DNA of 64,000 nt from Dehalococcoidia bacterium (GTDB lineage: Bacteria; Chloroflexota; Dehalococcoidia; Lucifugimonadales; HRBIN23). The stretch lies in assembly GCA_025060295.1 (NCBI GenBank), contig JANXCH010000009.1, positions 1-64,000 on the forward strand, written 5' to 3'. Positions within the stretch are counted from its first letter, which is position 1, and each line of letters opens with the position of its first letter. Shown in pieces: positions 33,994 to 42,869 of the stretch. Both the position numbers and the translations under genes were made by a program. The notes under the pieces were generated by a model that was not told the DNA's origin, did no database searches, and worked only from the letters and a program-made list of their open reading frames with translations.

Positions 33994-34575
33994 CTAAGGA
34001 GAACGGAGGGAGGTGGGGAGAAGTTCCTTTTTGCTCAGCAGGAAGGTGCGCATAGCCAGGCGGGCGCGGCTGAGGCGAGATTTGACGGTGCCGATGGGGA
34101 CGCCCATCACCTGTGCCGCCTCCTCGTAGGAGAGGCCCTGCACATCCACCAGGAGGATGGCGAGGCGCTGGTCAGGGGGGAGGGCCTTCAGACCCTGGGC
34201 GATGGCCTCCCGCAGTTCCCGGCGCAAGGCGTAGTCTTCGGGGGCCTCATCGTTACTGGGGAACGGTGTGGTGGGGTCCTCCTCGGCCATGCCCTCCAGG
34301 GAGAGGGTCTTCCGCCGATAACCGGAGCGTAGGTGGTCGCGGCAGGCATTGACAGCAATGCGCAACAGCCAGGCGCGAAAGTTCCCCTCGTGGAAGGAGT
34401 GAATGTTCTGATAGGCAGAGAGGAAGGTCTCCTGGGTGGCGTCTTCGGCGGCGGCCCGGTCGCCCAGCATGCGGTAGGCCAGGGTGAACACCTGCCCCTG
34501 GTAGCGGACCACTAGGCGGTTGAAGGCCTCGGAATCCCCTTGCTTGCTCTGGGCGATGAGCAGGGCGTCGTCCAC
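33994..34575 (-). CDS. ECF RNA polymerase sigma factor
   Basis: A 193-residue group-4 sigma factor. Region 2 holds FTLAYRMLGDRAAAEDATQ (core and -10 recognition), and region 4 holds EEAAQVMGVPIGTVKSRLSRA, a helix-turn-helix for the -35. It should direct a stress regulon controlled by the zinc anti-sigma factor encoded next. The start is GTG at 34575 after GGGGTGGAG. Upstream, TATGAT at 34600-34595 on the minus strand could be a -10 but no -35 is clear, and it may be autoregulated by its own recognition sites. Confidence 0.9.
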   Translation of the reverse strand: MDDALLIAQSKQGDSEAFNRLVVRYQGQVFTLAYRMLGDRAAAEDATQETFLSAYQNIHSFHEGNFRAWLLRIAVNACRDHLRSGYRRKTLSLEGMAEEDPTTPFPSNDEAPEDYALRRELREAIAQGLKALPPDQRLAILLVDVQGLSYEEAAQVMGVPIGTVKSRLSRARLAMRTFLLSKKELLPTSLRSP

Positions 34576-34641
34576 ACTCCACCCCTAACCTTATATCATA
34601 CCCCCGATGAAGGCTCTGATAGTATAAGGACAGGAGGCGCA

Positions 34642-35751
34642 GTGCGGCGTTGGCTGGTGCTGGGGGTGGTGCTCCTTGTCGTCATAGGTGTCGGGTGGAG
34701 CCCGCCGGGGCGCACCTCCCTGAAGACCGCTCTGTTCGTAACCCAAATCCTGCCTCAACTGCCGGTGCAGCCCCAGAAGTGGTTCGCCCCCGAGCCCCGG
34801 GTGCGGGAGGTGCGCTTTCCCACCCCCCGTGGGGAGGCGATTGCAGACCTGTATGAGCCGTCCCGCTCTGGCCGGAGGGGAGCGGTCGTCCTTTTTTTGG
34901 GGGTCAACCCGGCGGGACGGGACGATCCGCGGGTGGTGAACCTGGGGAAAGCCCTGGCCCGTGCAGGCATTGTAACCCTTATCCCCTGGTCCGAGCCGAT
35001 GACCCAGAACCGCATTGATCCTGCGGAGGTGGAGATGCTGGTGGGGGCGTATCAGTATTTGGTGGGGTTGCCCGGTGTGGACGCCCGGCGGGTGGGGATG
35101 GGGGGGTTTTGCGTGGGGGCGTCGTTTGCCTTGATGGCCGCTGCCGACCCCCGCATCCGCGACCAGGTGGCCTTTGTAAACGCCCTGAGCGTGTACTTTG
35201 ATGCCCGCGACCTGGTGGTGCAAATCGCCTCCCGCACCCGTTTCTGGAATGGCCTGCAGGAGCCTTGGGAGCCGGACCCCCTCACACGGGAGGTGTTCGA
35301 GGGGCACTTGGTGGCCTCCCTGCCCCCAGAGGAGGGGGAGTTGGTGCAACGCGCCCTGGCTGGCGATGCCACGGCGCGGGAAAGCCTTTCCCCCGAGGGG
35401 CGGGCCGTCCTGGGCCTGCTGGAAGGCGCCACACTGGAGGAGGCCCGCGTGCTGCTGTCCCACCTGCCGGCGGAGGGCCAGGAGTTTCTGCGGCGCATCT
35501 CCCCTTCCCAGTATCTGGACGGGCTGCGGGCGCCCGTGCTCATTATGCAGGACCGAGAGGATGCCCTGGTCCCGGCGTCAGAGGCGCGCCGCCTGGCCCA
35601 AGCCTTGCGGGGGAAGGTGCCCGTGCGCTATACCGAGTTCACCCTGTTTCGCCATGTGGACCCGGCACGCCCTGTCAGCCCCTTCGTTTTTGTGAGGGAG
35701 GTGGGGAAACTGTTCCGCCACCTCTACGCCATTATGAGCCTGGCGGGGTAG
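34642..35751 (+). CDS. Membrane-anchored alpha/beta hydrolase of the dienelactone-hydrolase type
   Basis: A 369-residue protein with one N-terminal membrane segment (about 4-20) and an alpha/beta-hydrolase domain. The nucleophile elbow is GMGGFCVGAS with Cys157, the hallmark of dienelactone hydrolases, and the acid is probably Asp in MQDREDALVP with His in LFRHVDP. A helical insertion (about residues 215-290) is longer than in DLH. The GTG at 34642 fits AGGAGG. It is divergent from the ECF sigma gene, sharing a short spacer, and could belong to its regulon. The substrate is unknown. Confidence 0.75.
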   Translation: MRRWLVLGVVLLVVIGVGWSPPGRTSLKTALFVTQILPQLPVQPQKWFAPEPRVREVRFPTPRGEAIADLYEPSRSGRRGAVVLFLGVNPAGRDDPRVVNLGKALARAGIVTLIPWSEPMTQNRIDPAEVEMLVGAYQYLVGLPGVDARRVGMGGFCVGASFALMAAADPRIRDQVAFVNALSVYFDARDLVVQIASRTRFWNGLQEPWEPDPLTREVFEGHLVASLPPEEGELVQRALAGDATARESLSPEGRAVLGLLEGATLEEARVLLSHLPAEGQEFLRRISPSQYLDGLRAPVLIMQDREDALVPASEARRLAQALRGKVPVRYTEFTLFRHVDPARPVSPFVFVREVGKLFRHLYAIMSLAG

Positions 35752-36700
35752 GCGATTCCCCCTCCCAGTCCTGCAGGACACGGCTGATGTAGGTTTTCTC
35801 CTCCTCGGTGAGGGGGGGTAAGGCGGAGGCTGCCATGTTCTCCCGCACCTGCTCGGGCGTCTTGGCCCCCGGGATGACCACCGAGATGGCAGGATTGTCC
35901 AGGACGAAGCGGATGGCCAGGTGGGCTAGGCTCCTCTGGGGAGAGGTGAGGGGGCGCAACGCCTCCGCCGCCCGCACCAGGCGGCGTATGTAGGCCCGTG
36001 GCCACAGGTGACGGATGTCCCCCGGGGGGAAGGTGGCATCCTCGGTGTATTTACCTGTCAGGAAGCCGTTGTGGAGGGGCTCCCGGGCGATGATGCCCAC
36101 GCCCTGCTGGTGGGCCAAAGGGAAGAGGTCTACTGCCATCTCCTGGCGCAGGAGGTTGTAGACGGCTTGCAGAGCGGCGGGACGACCCGTCCGCAGGGCA
36201 GCCATCCCCTCCTGGGGGGCGTGGATGGAGACGCCGTAAAAACGTATTTTGCCCTCTTTCTGCAGGTCCTCCAAGACGGCGAAGAAACCGGGGTGAAAAA
36301 GGAAGGGGAGGGGGGGGTTGTGGAGTTGGTAGAGATCTATCACGTCGCGGCGGAGGCGGCGCAAGCTCTGCTCGCAGGCGAAGCGGATGTAGCGGGGGGA
36401 GAAGTCCATAACTACGCCGTGGGGGCGGTAGAAGTTGCCCCCCACCTTGGTCGCCACCACCACATCGGGGCGATTGCCCACTACCTCTCCCACCAGTTCC
36501 TCGCTGTGGCCGTGGCCGTAGACATCGGCGGTGTCGAAGAAGGTGCACCCCAAGTCCAGGGCCTCCTGGAGGGCGCGTCGGGAGACGGCGTCATCGGTGG
36601 GGCCGTAGCTGTTGCCGTAGAGGTTGCCGCCGATGGCCCAGGCTCCGAAGCCCACCTCCGACACCAAAAGGCCTGTGGTGCCTAGCGGGCGTGTGCGCAT
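35732..36700 (-). CDS. Aldo/keto reductase
   Basis: A 322-residue TIM-barrel aldo/keto reductase. The catalytic tetrad can be placed: Asp in FFDTADVYG, Tyr in the same motif, Lys in VVVATKVGG, and His near YQLHNPP. The C-terminal ISVVIPGAKTPEQVRENMAA segment binds NADP(H). The start at 36700 (fifth codon of the longest frame) follows TGAGG at a good distance. It converges on the hydrolase gene with 20 bases of overlap. Substrate unknown. Confidence 0.9.
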   Translation of the reverse strand: MRTRPLGTTGLLVSEVGFGAWAIGGNLYGNSYGPTDDAVSRRALQEALDLGCTFFDTADVYGHGHSEELVGEVVGNRPDVVVATKVGGNFYRPHGVVMDFSPRYIRFACEQSLRRLRRDVIDLYQLHNPPLPFLFHPGFFAVLEDLQKEGKIRFYGVSIHAPQEGMAALRTGRPAALQAVYNLLRQEMAVDLFPLAHQQGVGIIAREPLHNGFLTGKYTEDATFPPGDIRHLWPRAYIRRLVRAAEALRPLTSPQRSLAHLAIRFVLDNPAISVVIPGAKTPEQVRENMAASALPPLTEEEKTYISRVLQDWEGESPTPPGS

Positions 36701-36775
36701 ACGCAACCTCATCACCCGTGCTGTGGGGAGGGGGCGTATGGTATCTTACCCCTAGGGCTTAGGGGGAGGGAGCCG

Positions 36776-37234
36776 ATGAACTTCTGGATGATCACCCTCA
36801 CTCCCCAAGAGTATGAGGACTTGCGGGGGCGGAAGTTCGCCAGCCTTTACCTGCACCCCCGGCACAAGCGCAAGGCCGATCGCATGGCCGTGGGGGATCG
36901 GGTGTTGCTCTTTGTGAAGAAAAAGCAGGTGTTCGCGGGCACCGCCACCGTGGCCGGGCCTGCCCAAGCCGAGGGGAGCCCCCCCCAGCGCTTGGTGGTT
37001 CCCTTGCAGCCAGTTTTGGTGCCGGAGGAGGTCCCAGCGGTGGATGCCCGCCTGCTGGCCCCCAGCCTGGAATACGTGAAGCGGTGGCGTCCCGAGGATT
37101 GGCCCTTGGCTTTTGTGGAGCAGATGCACTTGCTCTCCCGGCGGGATTTTGAGGTGGTGGAAACGGAGCTGCGTCGGGCCACACGGGGGCGGAGGGTACC
37201 CCCCTCTCCCCATCACGCCCCTTCGGGCACATAG
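36776..37234 (+). CDS. EVE/PUA-like domain protein
   Basis: A 152-residue small protein. The N-terminal NFWMITLTPQEYEDLR and the MAVGDRVLLFVKKKQVFAG core match the EVE fold, which binds modified nucleobases in DNA or RNA. Such proteins are often found near restriction or RNA-modification genes; none is present here. GGAGGGAG precedes the ATG. The 3-prime end overlaps the convergent MDR dehydrogenase by 22 bases. Confidence 0.7.
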   Translation: MNFWMITLTPQEYEDLRGRKFASLYLHPRHKRKADRMAVGDRVLLFVKKKQVFAGTATVAGPAQAEGSPPQRLVVPLQPVLVPEEVPAVDARLLAPSLEYVKRWRPEDWPLAFVEQMHLLSRRDFEVVETELRRATRGRRVPPSPHHAPSGT

Positions 37235-38259
37235 ACCAGTTTGCCGATAACCTGGTCTTTTTCCATCATCTCCTGACCGCGGGGCACCTCCCGCAGGGGG
37301 AGGATGTGGTGGATGACGGGGCGGATTTTGCCCGCCTCTACCCACCGCAGGGCTTGCAGCAGTTCGGCCTTATTCCCCATATGGGAGCCGAGGAAGTTCA
37401 GTTGCTTGTTCCATAGGAAGCGCAGGTCGGTGGTGGCTTCAAAGCCCGAGGTGGCCCCACAGGTTACCAGGGTGCCTCCCCACCGCAGGGCGCGGACGCT
37501 GGTGGGAAAAGTGGCCTGTCCCACATGCTCAAAGACGATGTCCACACCCCGACGGTTGGTGATGCGTCGCACCTCCTCGTAGACATCCTGTTTGGCGCGA
37601 TTGATGACGAACTCGGCACCCAGGTCGGCCACTTTGCGGGCCTTCTCTTCACTGCTCACCACGGCGATGGGGCGTGCCCCGAATAGGCGACAGATTTGGA
37701 TGGCCATGACCCCCAACCCGCCCGCCCCTCCCCATATAAGGACGAAGTCGCCCGGCTGCACCCGTGCCCGGCTCACCAGCATGCGCCAGGCGGTCATGAG
37801 CACCAGAGGCAGGGAGGCGGCTTCAGCGAAAGAGAGGGCTTTCGGTTTGGGGATGATGTTGACGGCGGGCAGTTTGGCATACTGGGCGTGGCCCCCGTCG
37901 TTGGGGCCGGTCTGGAAGCCCCAGATCTTGAAATCCCGACAGAAGAACTCCTGCCCGCCTGTGCACATCTCGCAGGTGCGGCACGCCAGGGAGGGGTGCA
38001 CCAGCACCTCGTCGCCCACTTTGATGCCTGTCACGGCGCTCCCCACCTCCACCACCACCCCCGCCGCATCGGAGCCCGAGACATGGGGCAGGATGATCTG
38101 CATCCCTGGCAAGCCACGGCGCGCCCAAATGTCGGTGTAGTTGGCGGCTGCCGCTTTCACGTGTATGACCACTTCGTTGGGCCCAGGTTTGGGGTCGGGG
38201 ATGTCCTTATACTGCAGAACTTCGGGGCCCCCGTGCCGTTCAAAGACAACTGCCTTCAT
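37213..38259 (-). CDS. Zinc-type alcohol dehydrogenase / quinone oxidoreductase (MDR family)
   Basis: A 348-residue medium-chain dehydrogenase/reductase. It keeps the structural-zinc cysteine run CRTCEMCTGGQEFFC (four Cys) and a Rossmann segment IWGGAGGLGVMAIQI. The usual catalytic-zinc Cys of alcohol dehydrogenases near the start is not evident, since the ANYTDIWARRG segment takes that place, so it may act as a quinone or enoyl reductase. NADPH versus NADH use cannot be read. It is divergent from sfsA. Confidence 0.85.
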   Translation of the reverse strand: MKAVVFERHGGPEVLQYKDIPDPKPGPNEVVIHVKAAAANYTDIWARRGLPGMQIILPHVSGSDAAGVVVEVGSAVTGIKVGDEVLVHPSLACRTCEMCTGGQEFFCRDFKIWGFQTGPNDGGHAQYAKLPAVNIIPKPKALSFAEAASLPLVLMTAWRMLVSRARVQPGDFVLIWGGAGGLGVMAIQICRLFGARPIAVVSSEEKARKVADLGAEFVINRAKQDVYEEVRRITNRRGVDIVFEHVGQATFPTSVRALRWGGTLVTCGATSGFEATTDLRFLWNKQLNFLGSHMGNKAELLQALRWVEAGKIRPVIHHILPLREVPRGQEMMEKDQVIGKLVYVPEGA

Positions 38260-38275
38260 CTGTCCCCCTTTGGGC

Positions 38276-38302
38276 TTGGGTGGGCGTAGCGTTTTTTATG
38301 AT
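38276..38302 (+). promoter_or_regulatory. Possible promoter of the sfsA-nth pair
   Basis: TTGGGT (38276-38281) and TATGAT (38297-38302) are 15 nt apart, a short spacing. Transcription would begin about 48 nt before the ATG at 38358. Confidence 0.35.
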
Positions 38303-38357
38303 ACGGGACTCGCCAGGTGTGGGCAACACTGCGTCGCTATCATGGGGGCGAGGGTGT

Positions 38358-39074
38358 ATGCGGTTGCCTCCCCTTGTGCAGGCCATTTTCCTGGAGCGCC
38401 TGAACCGTTTTGCGGGACGGGTGCTGGTAGACGGCTCCCCTGCTTTGGTGCATATAGCCAACTCGGGGCGGATGTGGGAACTCCTACAGCGGGGGCGGGT
38501 GTGCTGGGTAACGCCCCGTGTAGGGGCAGTGCGCAAGACAGTGTATGACCTGGTGCTGGTGGATGTGGGGCATACTTTGGCATCGGCGGATGCGCGCTTG
38601 CCCTCCGCCCTGCTGGCAGAGGCGATTGGGGAAAGGCGTGTGCCCGCGTTCCAGGGGTGGCGCCTGCGGGGGCGGGAGGTGCCCTTCGGCCATAGCCGAT
38701 TGGACCTGCTCCTGGAACGGGACGGACGCCTGTGCTGGGTGGAGGCCAAGTCGGTCACGCTGGTGGAGGAGGGTGTGGGCCTGTTCCCCGATGCGCCCAC
38801 CAGCCGCGGCCAACGCCATATGGCCAGCCTGGTAGAGGCGGTGGGCCAGGGGCATCGGGCGTGTGTGGTGTTTGTTGTCCAACGGGAGGATGCCCACGCC
38901 TTCGCCCCCAACGACCCCGCAGACCCGGCTTTTGGGGAGGCGTTGCGCTCCGCCTTAGCCCAGGGGGTGGAGGCCTACGCTTATCGGTGTCGTGTCGGGT
39001 TGGACGAGGTGCGTTTGGATACACCCCTGCCGGTGTGGACACGCTATCCCGCAGAGGGGCACCGTGGGCACTGA
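38358..39074 (+). CDS. sfsA: SfsA-family (sugar fermentation stimulation) protein
   Basis: A 238-residue SfsA homolog. The N-terminal ERLNRFAGRVLVDG, the later HIANSGRMWELLQ segment with Arg-rich loops, the SRLDLLLERDGRLCWVEAKSV nuclease-like core (Asp and Glu-x-Lys) and RGQRHMASLVEAVGQGH match the family. The fold resembles PD-(D/E)XK nucleases with an OB domain; in E. coli it affects maltose gene expression, but no molecular function is agreed. It overlaps the next gene by 11 bases. Confidence 0.87.
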   Translation: MRLPPLVQAIFLERLNRFAGRVLVDGSPALVHIANSGRMWELLQRGRVCWVTPRVGAVRKTVYDLVLVDVGHTLASADARLPSALLAEAIGERRVPAFQGWRLRGREVPFGHSRLDLLLERDGRLCWVEAKSVTLVEEGVGLFPDAPTSRGQRHMASLVEAVGQGHRACVVFVVQREDAHAFAPNDPADPAFGEALRSALAQGVEAYAYRCRVGLDEVRLDTPLPVWTRYPAEGHRGH

Positions 39075-39783
39075 TACGCTGCGCCGGCTAGTAGAGGAGG
39101 TTTACCAGCGCCTCTACCGTGCCTATGGCCCCCAAGGGTGGTGGCCAGGGGACGGGGCCTTGGAGGTGTGCATCGGGGCCATTCTGACCCAGGCTGCAGC
39201 GTGGAGGAATGTAGAGCGTGCCTTGGGCAACCTGAAACGGGTGGGGGCGTTGTCACCGGCGGCCCTGCGGGCCCTCCCTTTGGAGGAGTTGGCTCGGTTG
39301 GTGCGCCCCTCGGGGTATTTCACGGTGAAGGCCCGCAAGGTGAAGGCCTTCGTGGAGCACCTGGCCCGCTACAACGACGACCTGGAGGCTTTCTTCGCCC
39401 AGGATACTCAAGCCCTACGGGCGGAACTGCTGGGGATCTACGGCATCGGGGAGGAGACGGCCGACGACATCCTGCTGTATGCGGCGGGGAAGCCCGTGTT
39501 CGTGGTGGACGCCTATACCATCCGCATCTTCCAGCGCTTGGGGGTGGTGGGGGAGCGAGCGCGCTACGGGGAGGTACAACGCCTGTTTATGGAGCATATG
39601 CCTGCCGATGTGGTTACCTTCCAGGAGTACCATGCCCTTCTGGTGCGCTTGGGCAAGGAGGTATGCCGGAAGCGTGCCCCCCGCTGTGGGGTGTGCCCCC
39701 TGCTGGATCTGTGCCCCACGGGGCGTCGTTCCCTGGCGTCGGTTACTCCTGTATCTCTTCAATCGGGTCGCCCACCTGGATGA
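39064..39783 (+). CDS. Endonuclease-III-related DNA glycosylase, Lys-lacking type
   Basis: A 239-residue helix-hairpin-helix GPD glycosylase with a C-terminal [4Fe-4S] loop: the four Cys are spaced C-x6-C-x2-C-x5-C in CRKRAPRCGVCPLLDLC. The HhH motif LGIYGIGEETADDILLYA is followed by VVDAYTIRIF, which contains the catalytic Asp. The Lys found in endonuclease III (GVGxKTA) is Glu here, so it should be a monofunctional glycosylase, as in the HP0602/MagIII-like group that removes alkylated bases. The GTG at 39064 overlaps the end of sfsA and is the likely start. Convergent with the MOSC gene. Confidence 0.8.
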   Translation: MGTDTLRRLVEEVYQRLYRAYGPQGWWPGDGALEVCIGAILTQAAAWRNVERALGNLKRVGALSPAALRALPLEELARLVRPSGYFTVKARKVKAFVEHLARYNDDLEAFFAQDTQALRAELLGIYGIGEETADDILLYAAGKPVFVVDAYTIRIFQRLGVVGERARYGEVQRLFMEHMPADVVTFQEYHALLVRLGKEVCRKRAPRCGVCPLLDLCPTGRRSLASVTPVSLQSGRPPG

Positions 39784-40213
39784 TGCCGGTGGTCAGGATG
39801 TCGGCACGCAGGCCGGCCTTGTGCACCAGCGGCTCCAGGATGGGTTTGCCGGTGAGGCCCTCCAGATATGCGCAGGGCTCGCACAGGCGCATGCCGACGC
39901 ACACGACGGGGCCGATGCGGAAGCGCTTGCCCACCAGGGGGGCCAAGGCTATGCCCCGAGTGGTGATGTTGCGGCGGTGTTCGGTGGGCAAGAGGCGAAT
40001 GCCCCGCTCCTGCCACAGGGCGTCCAGCACCTCGGCCTCTATAAGGGTGAGTTGGCGGCCGGTGCCGGGGGTGGAGGAGTAATACCCCTTGCCCAGGGCA
40101 TAGCGGTCGCCCTCCAGCCCCAGGCCGGCGATGGCGCGGACGCGCTCAACCGGCAGCATGGGCTGGCCCGGCCCCGTGGCGATGCAGATGGTCTCAACTC
40201 GTCCCGATGGCAT
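39743..40213 (-). CDS. MOSC-domain protein
   Basis: A 156-residue MOSC-domain protein. The C-terminal half with VGMRLCEPCAYLEGLTG carries the conserved Cys, and GRQLTLIEAEVLDAL lies before it. MOSC domains occur in molybdenum cofactor sulfurases and in Mo-enzymes such as YiiM and mARC; stand-alone forms may carry sulfur or act in detoxification. It is last in a minus-strand run after two CaiB-type transferases, 10 bases past the upstream stop, and overlaps the convergent glycosylase by 41 bases. Confidence 0.82.
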   Translation of the reverse strand: MPSGRVETICIATGPGQPMLPVERVRAIAGLGLEGDRYALGKGYYSSTPGTGRQLTLIEAEVLDALWQERGIRLLPTEHRRNITTRGIALAPLVGKRFRIGPVVCVGMRLCEPCAYLEGLTGKPILEPLVHKAGLRADILTTGIIQVGDPIEEIQE

Positions 40214-40222
40214 AACCCGACC

Positions 40223-41530
40223 CTACGAAGTCACCACATCGGGAGCCAACTCTGTGCCGATGTGGCCCTCGGCGATGAGTTGCTGGTATTCGGCGTCGCT
40301 GAACTTGAGGAGGGTCTTGTAGACATACTCGTTGTCCTGGCCCAGGCGCACAGGGCCCCGACGGATGGTGGGGGGTGTGGCGGACATGGTGAAGGGCGCG
40401 CCGGGGTAGAGGTGCTCGCCACAGTCCTCTTGGGAGGCTTTCTTGAAGAAGCCCCGGGCCTGCAGGTGGGGGTCGTTATAGGCGTCCCGCTGGTCCATCA
40501 CGGGGCCGGCGGGTACTCCTGCCCGCTGGAGCAGGTGGAACACCTCATAGGGGGTGTGGAGGCTAGTCCAGGATTCAATGAGTTTGTCCAGGTCGTCGTG
40601 GTGCTTGTAGCGGCTGATGGCGTCGGCGAAGCGGGGGTCGGTGGCCCATTCGGGATGGCCAGTGGCCTGGCAGAACTTGACGAACTGGTCATCGTTAAAG
40701 ATGGTGATGGCGCACCAGCGGTCCTCGCCCTTACAGCGGTAGACGCCCTGGATAGCCCAGGGATGGCGGTTGCCCAAGGTGCGCTGGACGCGCCCGTTCA
40801 TGGTGTAGTCCAGGATGGCTTGCCCCAGGTAGGGCATAAAGTTTTCAATCTGGGAGAGTTCCACCAACTGACCCTTACCTGTGCGCTGACGGTAGTGTAA
40901 AGCGGCCAGCACGGCGAAGGCAGCTCCCGCCCCGGAGGCGGCGTCGGCGGCGTAGACGGGGGTAACGGCGGTGGGGTCCATGTCGGGATAGCCCCGCAGG
41001 GTGTTGTGGCCCGCCACACCCTCATTCATGGAGCCCAGTAGGCGGTAGTTAGCGTACTTCCCGGTATTGCCCAGGGCGGGCATCCGCACGAAGATGATGT
41101 CGGGCTTGATGGAGCGCAGCCAGTCATAGGTAATGCCCATTTTATCCATGGTTTCGGTGACGTTGTTCTCTATGACCACATCGGAGATCTTGACCAGGCG
41201 GGCGAGGATCTCCTTGCCTTTGGGCACCCGCAGGTCTACGGTCATGCTGAGTTTGTTGGAGGCGTGGGAGTTGAACATAGGTGAGCGGTTCCAGGGGCGC
41301 TGGCCGGGGTCGCGGTTGGGCATGCCCCAGATCCACGGGGGCTGCCCCCGCTGCACGACGGCTTTGGGGGGGCGGGGGAGAGGCCCCCGTGTGAGGGGCT
41401 GGAAGAACTTGATGGACTCCACACGGATGACCTCCGCACCCAGGTGGGCCAACAGGAAGCAGGCGTAGGGGCCTGCCCACACTACGGTGATGTCCACGAT
41501 GCGGATGCCTTCCAGGGGGAGACGGGGCAT
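40223..41530 (-). CDS. Family III CoA transferase (CaiB/BaiF type) 1
   Basis: A 435-residue family III CoA transferase, which moves CoA between carboxylates through an aspartyl-CoA thioester. The N-terminal GIRIVDITVVWAGPYACFLL, the SMTVDLRVPKGKEILARLV nucleotide-binding region, and the central VYAADAASGAGAAFAVLAAL segment are family marks; the exact catalytic Asp is not pinned down by eye. AAGGAGGG precedes the ATG. It forms an operon with the LLM oxidoreductase and a second CaiB gene, suggesting a catabolic set for an unknown carboxylic acid. Confidence 0.85.
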   Translation of the reverse strand: MPRLPLEGIRIVDITVVWAGPYACFLLAHLGAEVIRVESIKFFQPLTRGPLPRPPKAVVQRGQPPWIWGMPNRDPGQRPWNRSPMFNSHASNKLSMTVDLRVPKGKEILARLVKISDVVIENNVTETMDKMGITYDWLRSIKPDIIFVRMPALGNTGKYANYRLLGSMNEGVAGHNTLRGYPDMDPTAVTPVYAADAASGAGAAFAVLAALHYRQRTGKGQLVELSQIENFMPYLGQAILDYTMNGRVQRTLGNRHPWAIQGVYRCKGEDRWCAITIFNDDQFVKFCQATGHPEWATDPRFADAISRYKHHDDLDKLIESWTSLHTPYEVFHLLQRAGVPAGPVMDQRDAYNDPHLQARGFFKKASQEDCGEHLYPGAPFTMSATPPTIRRGPVRLGQDNEYVYKTLLKFSDAEYQQLIAEGHIGTELAPDVVTS

Positions 41531-41562
41531 GGCGACCCTCCTTACCACAGGATTGGCCAGGC

Positions 41563-42777
41563 CTAGATCACATTCTGTTCCCGAAGTTTGACCAGGTCCT
41601 CTTTGCTGTAACCCAGCATTCCGCAGAGCACCTCCTCGTTGTGTTGCCCCAACAGGGGGGCCGGGCGGCGCAACTGCCAGGGGGTCTCGCTCATGATGAA
41701 GGGGCGGGCGGGCATTTTCACCTTGCCGGCCACGGGATGCTCTACCTCCACAAAGGCCCCCCGCTGATTGAACACGGGGTCGTTGACCACATCGGCCACG
41801 GTGTTGACAGGGGCAGAGAGGACGCGGTGGCGTTGGGCCAGTTCCCACAGTTCGGCCATCGTGTGCTCCATCAGCCAGGGGAAGAAGTGGCTCTCAAACT
41901 CCTCCTTGAGGGCGGGGTCTTGCTGGGCGGTGGGGGCATACCATTTGGGGTCGCGGAGCCAGTCGGGGTTGCCCAGCATCTCCACCGCCTGGCGGAAGCG
42001 TCCCAGCCCGCTCATGATCTCAAAGTAGCCGTCCTTACAGGGGTAGATGCCGATGGGATAGCCCGCTTGCCCCAGGGGGATGCGCCCACTGACTTCGCCC
42101 GTGTATTGGTAGGCCACCAGGGCTGGCATGCGCCGGTCTTGACTGCCCAGTTGGGTCTCCATGAGGGAGATGTCCACATGCTGGCCCAGGGACTGGTGAC
42201 GGGCGGCGAACACGGCCCCCAGGGTGGCCAGGGCGGCGATGTTGCCGGCCAGGAACTGGCAAATGGTGCCGTACATCTTGACCGGCTCACGGAAGTCCAG
42301 GCCGGTGCTATACAGTTCCCCGCCCATGCCGTAAATGATGATCTCGGACGCCAGGTAGTCCCGGTACGGGCCGGTCTGCCCAAAGTTGGAGATGGAGGTG
42401 TAGACGAGGGTGGGCTTGTGGGCATGGAGGGTGGGGTAGTCCAAGCCGAACTTGGCCATCGTGCCCGGCCGAAAACTCTCCACAATGATGTCGGCCCATT
42501 CCACCAGTTGGCGGGCGATTTTCTTGCCGGCCTCGGTTTTGAGGTTGAGGGTGATGGAGCGCTTGTTGGTGTTCAGGAGGAGGAACAGACCGCTCTTCTC
42601 GGGGTGGGGGTCGTCGTTGGGGAAGGGGCCCCAGCGGCGGGCGGGATCCCCCCCATCGGGGCGTTCTACCTTGATGACATCGGCCCCAAAGTCGGCCAGG
42701 AGTTTGGTGCAGTAGGGGCCGGCGATGGCGTGGGTGAAGTCCAGCACTTTCACATCGGACAGGGCCATGTCCAGCAT
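41563..42777 (-). CDS. Family III CoA transferase (CaiB/BaiF type) 2
   Basis: The second family III CoA transferase, 404 residues, is clearly of the same family but not a close duplicate of the first. It opens with SDVKVLDFTHAIAGPYCTKLL and contains SITLNLKTEAGKKIARQLV and VDISLMETQLGS, the central catalytic Asp region. Two starts compete: ATG at 42777 follows GGGAGG at 7 nt and is chosen; ATG at 42813 has only a weak site. It lies 32 bases before the first transferase. The two proteins may act on different CoA donors or form a heteromer. Confidence 0.85.
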   Translation of the reverse strand: MLDMALSDVKVLDFTHAIAGPYCTKLLADFGADVIKVERPDGGDPARRWGPFPNDDPHPEKSGLFLLLNTNKRSITLNLKTEAGKKIARQLVEWADIIVESFRPGTMAKFGLDYPTLHAHKPTLVYTSISNFGQTGPYRDYLASEIIIYGMGGELYSTGLDFREPVKMYGTICQFLAGNIAALATLGAVFAARHQSLGQHVDISLMETQLGSQDRRMPALVAYQYTGEVSGRIPLGQAGYPIGIYPCKDGYFEIMSGLGRFRQAVEMLGNPDWLRDPKWYAPTAQQDPALKEEFESHFFPWLMEHTMAELWELAQRHRVLSAPVNTVADVVNDPVFNQRGAFVEVEHPVAGKVKMPARPFIMSETPWQLRRPAPLLGQHNEEVLCGMLGYSKEDLVKLREQNVI

Positions 42778-42869
42778 GGGGGCACCTCCCACCGTGTGCA
42801 GGGCTTTGGGCATATGGTAACCTTGCCTTTCTGTCGGCGCAAGGGGCCAAGATGGCGCTTCACAGCCTT

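Noticed and set aside
39479-40900. Plus-strand frame overlapping the glycosylase, MOSC and CaiB genes
   Set aside because: It spans parts of three unrelated genes, so it cannot be a real unit.
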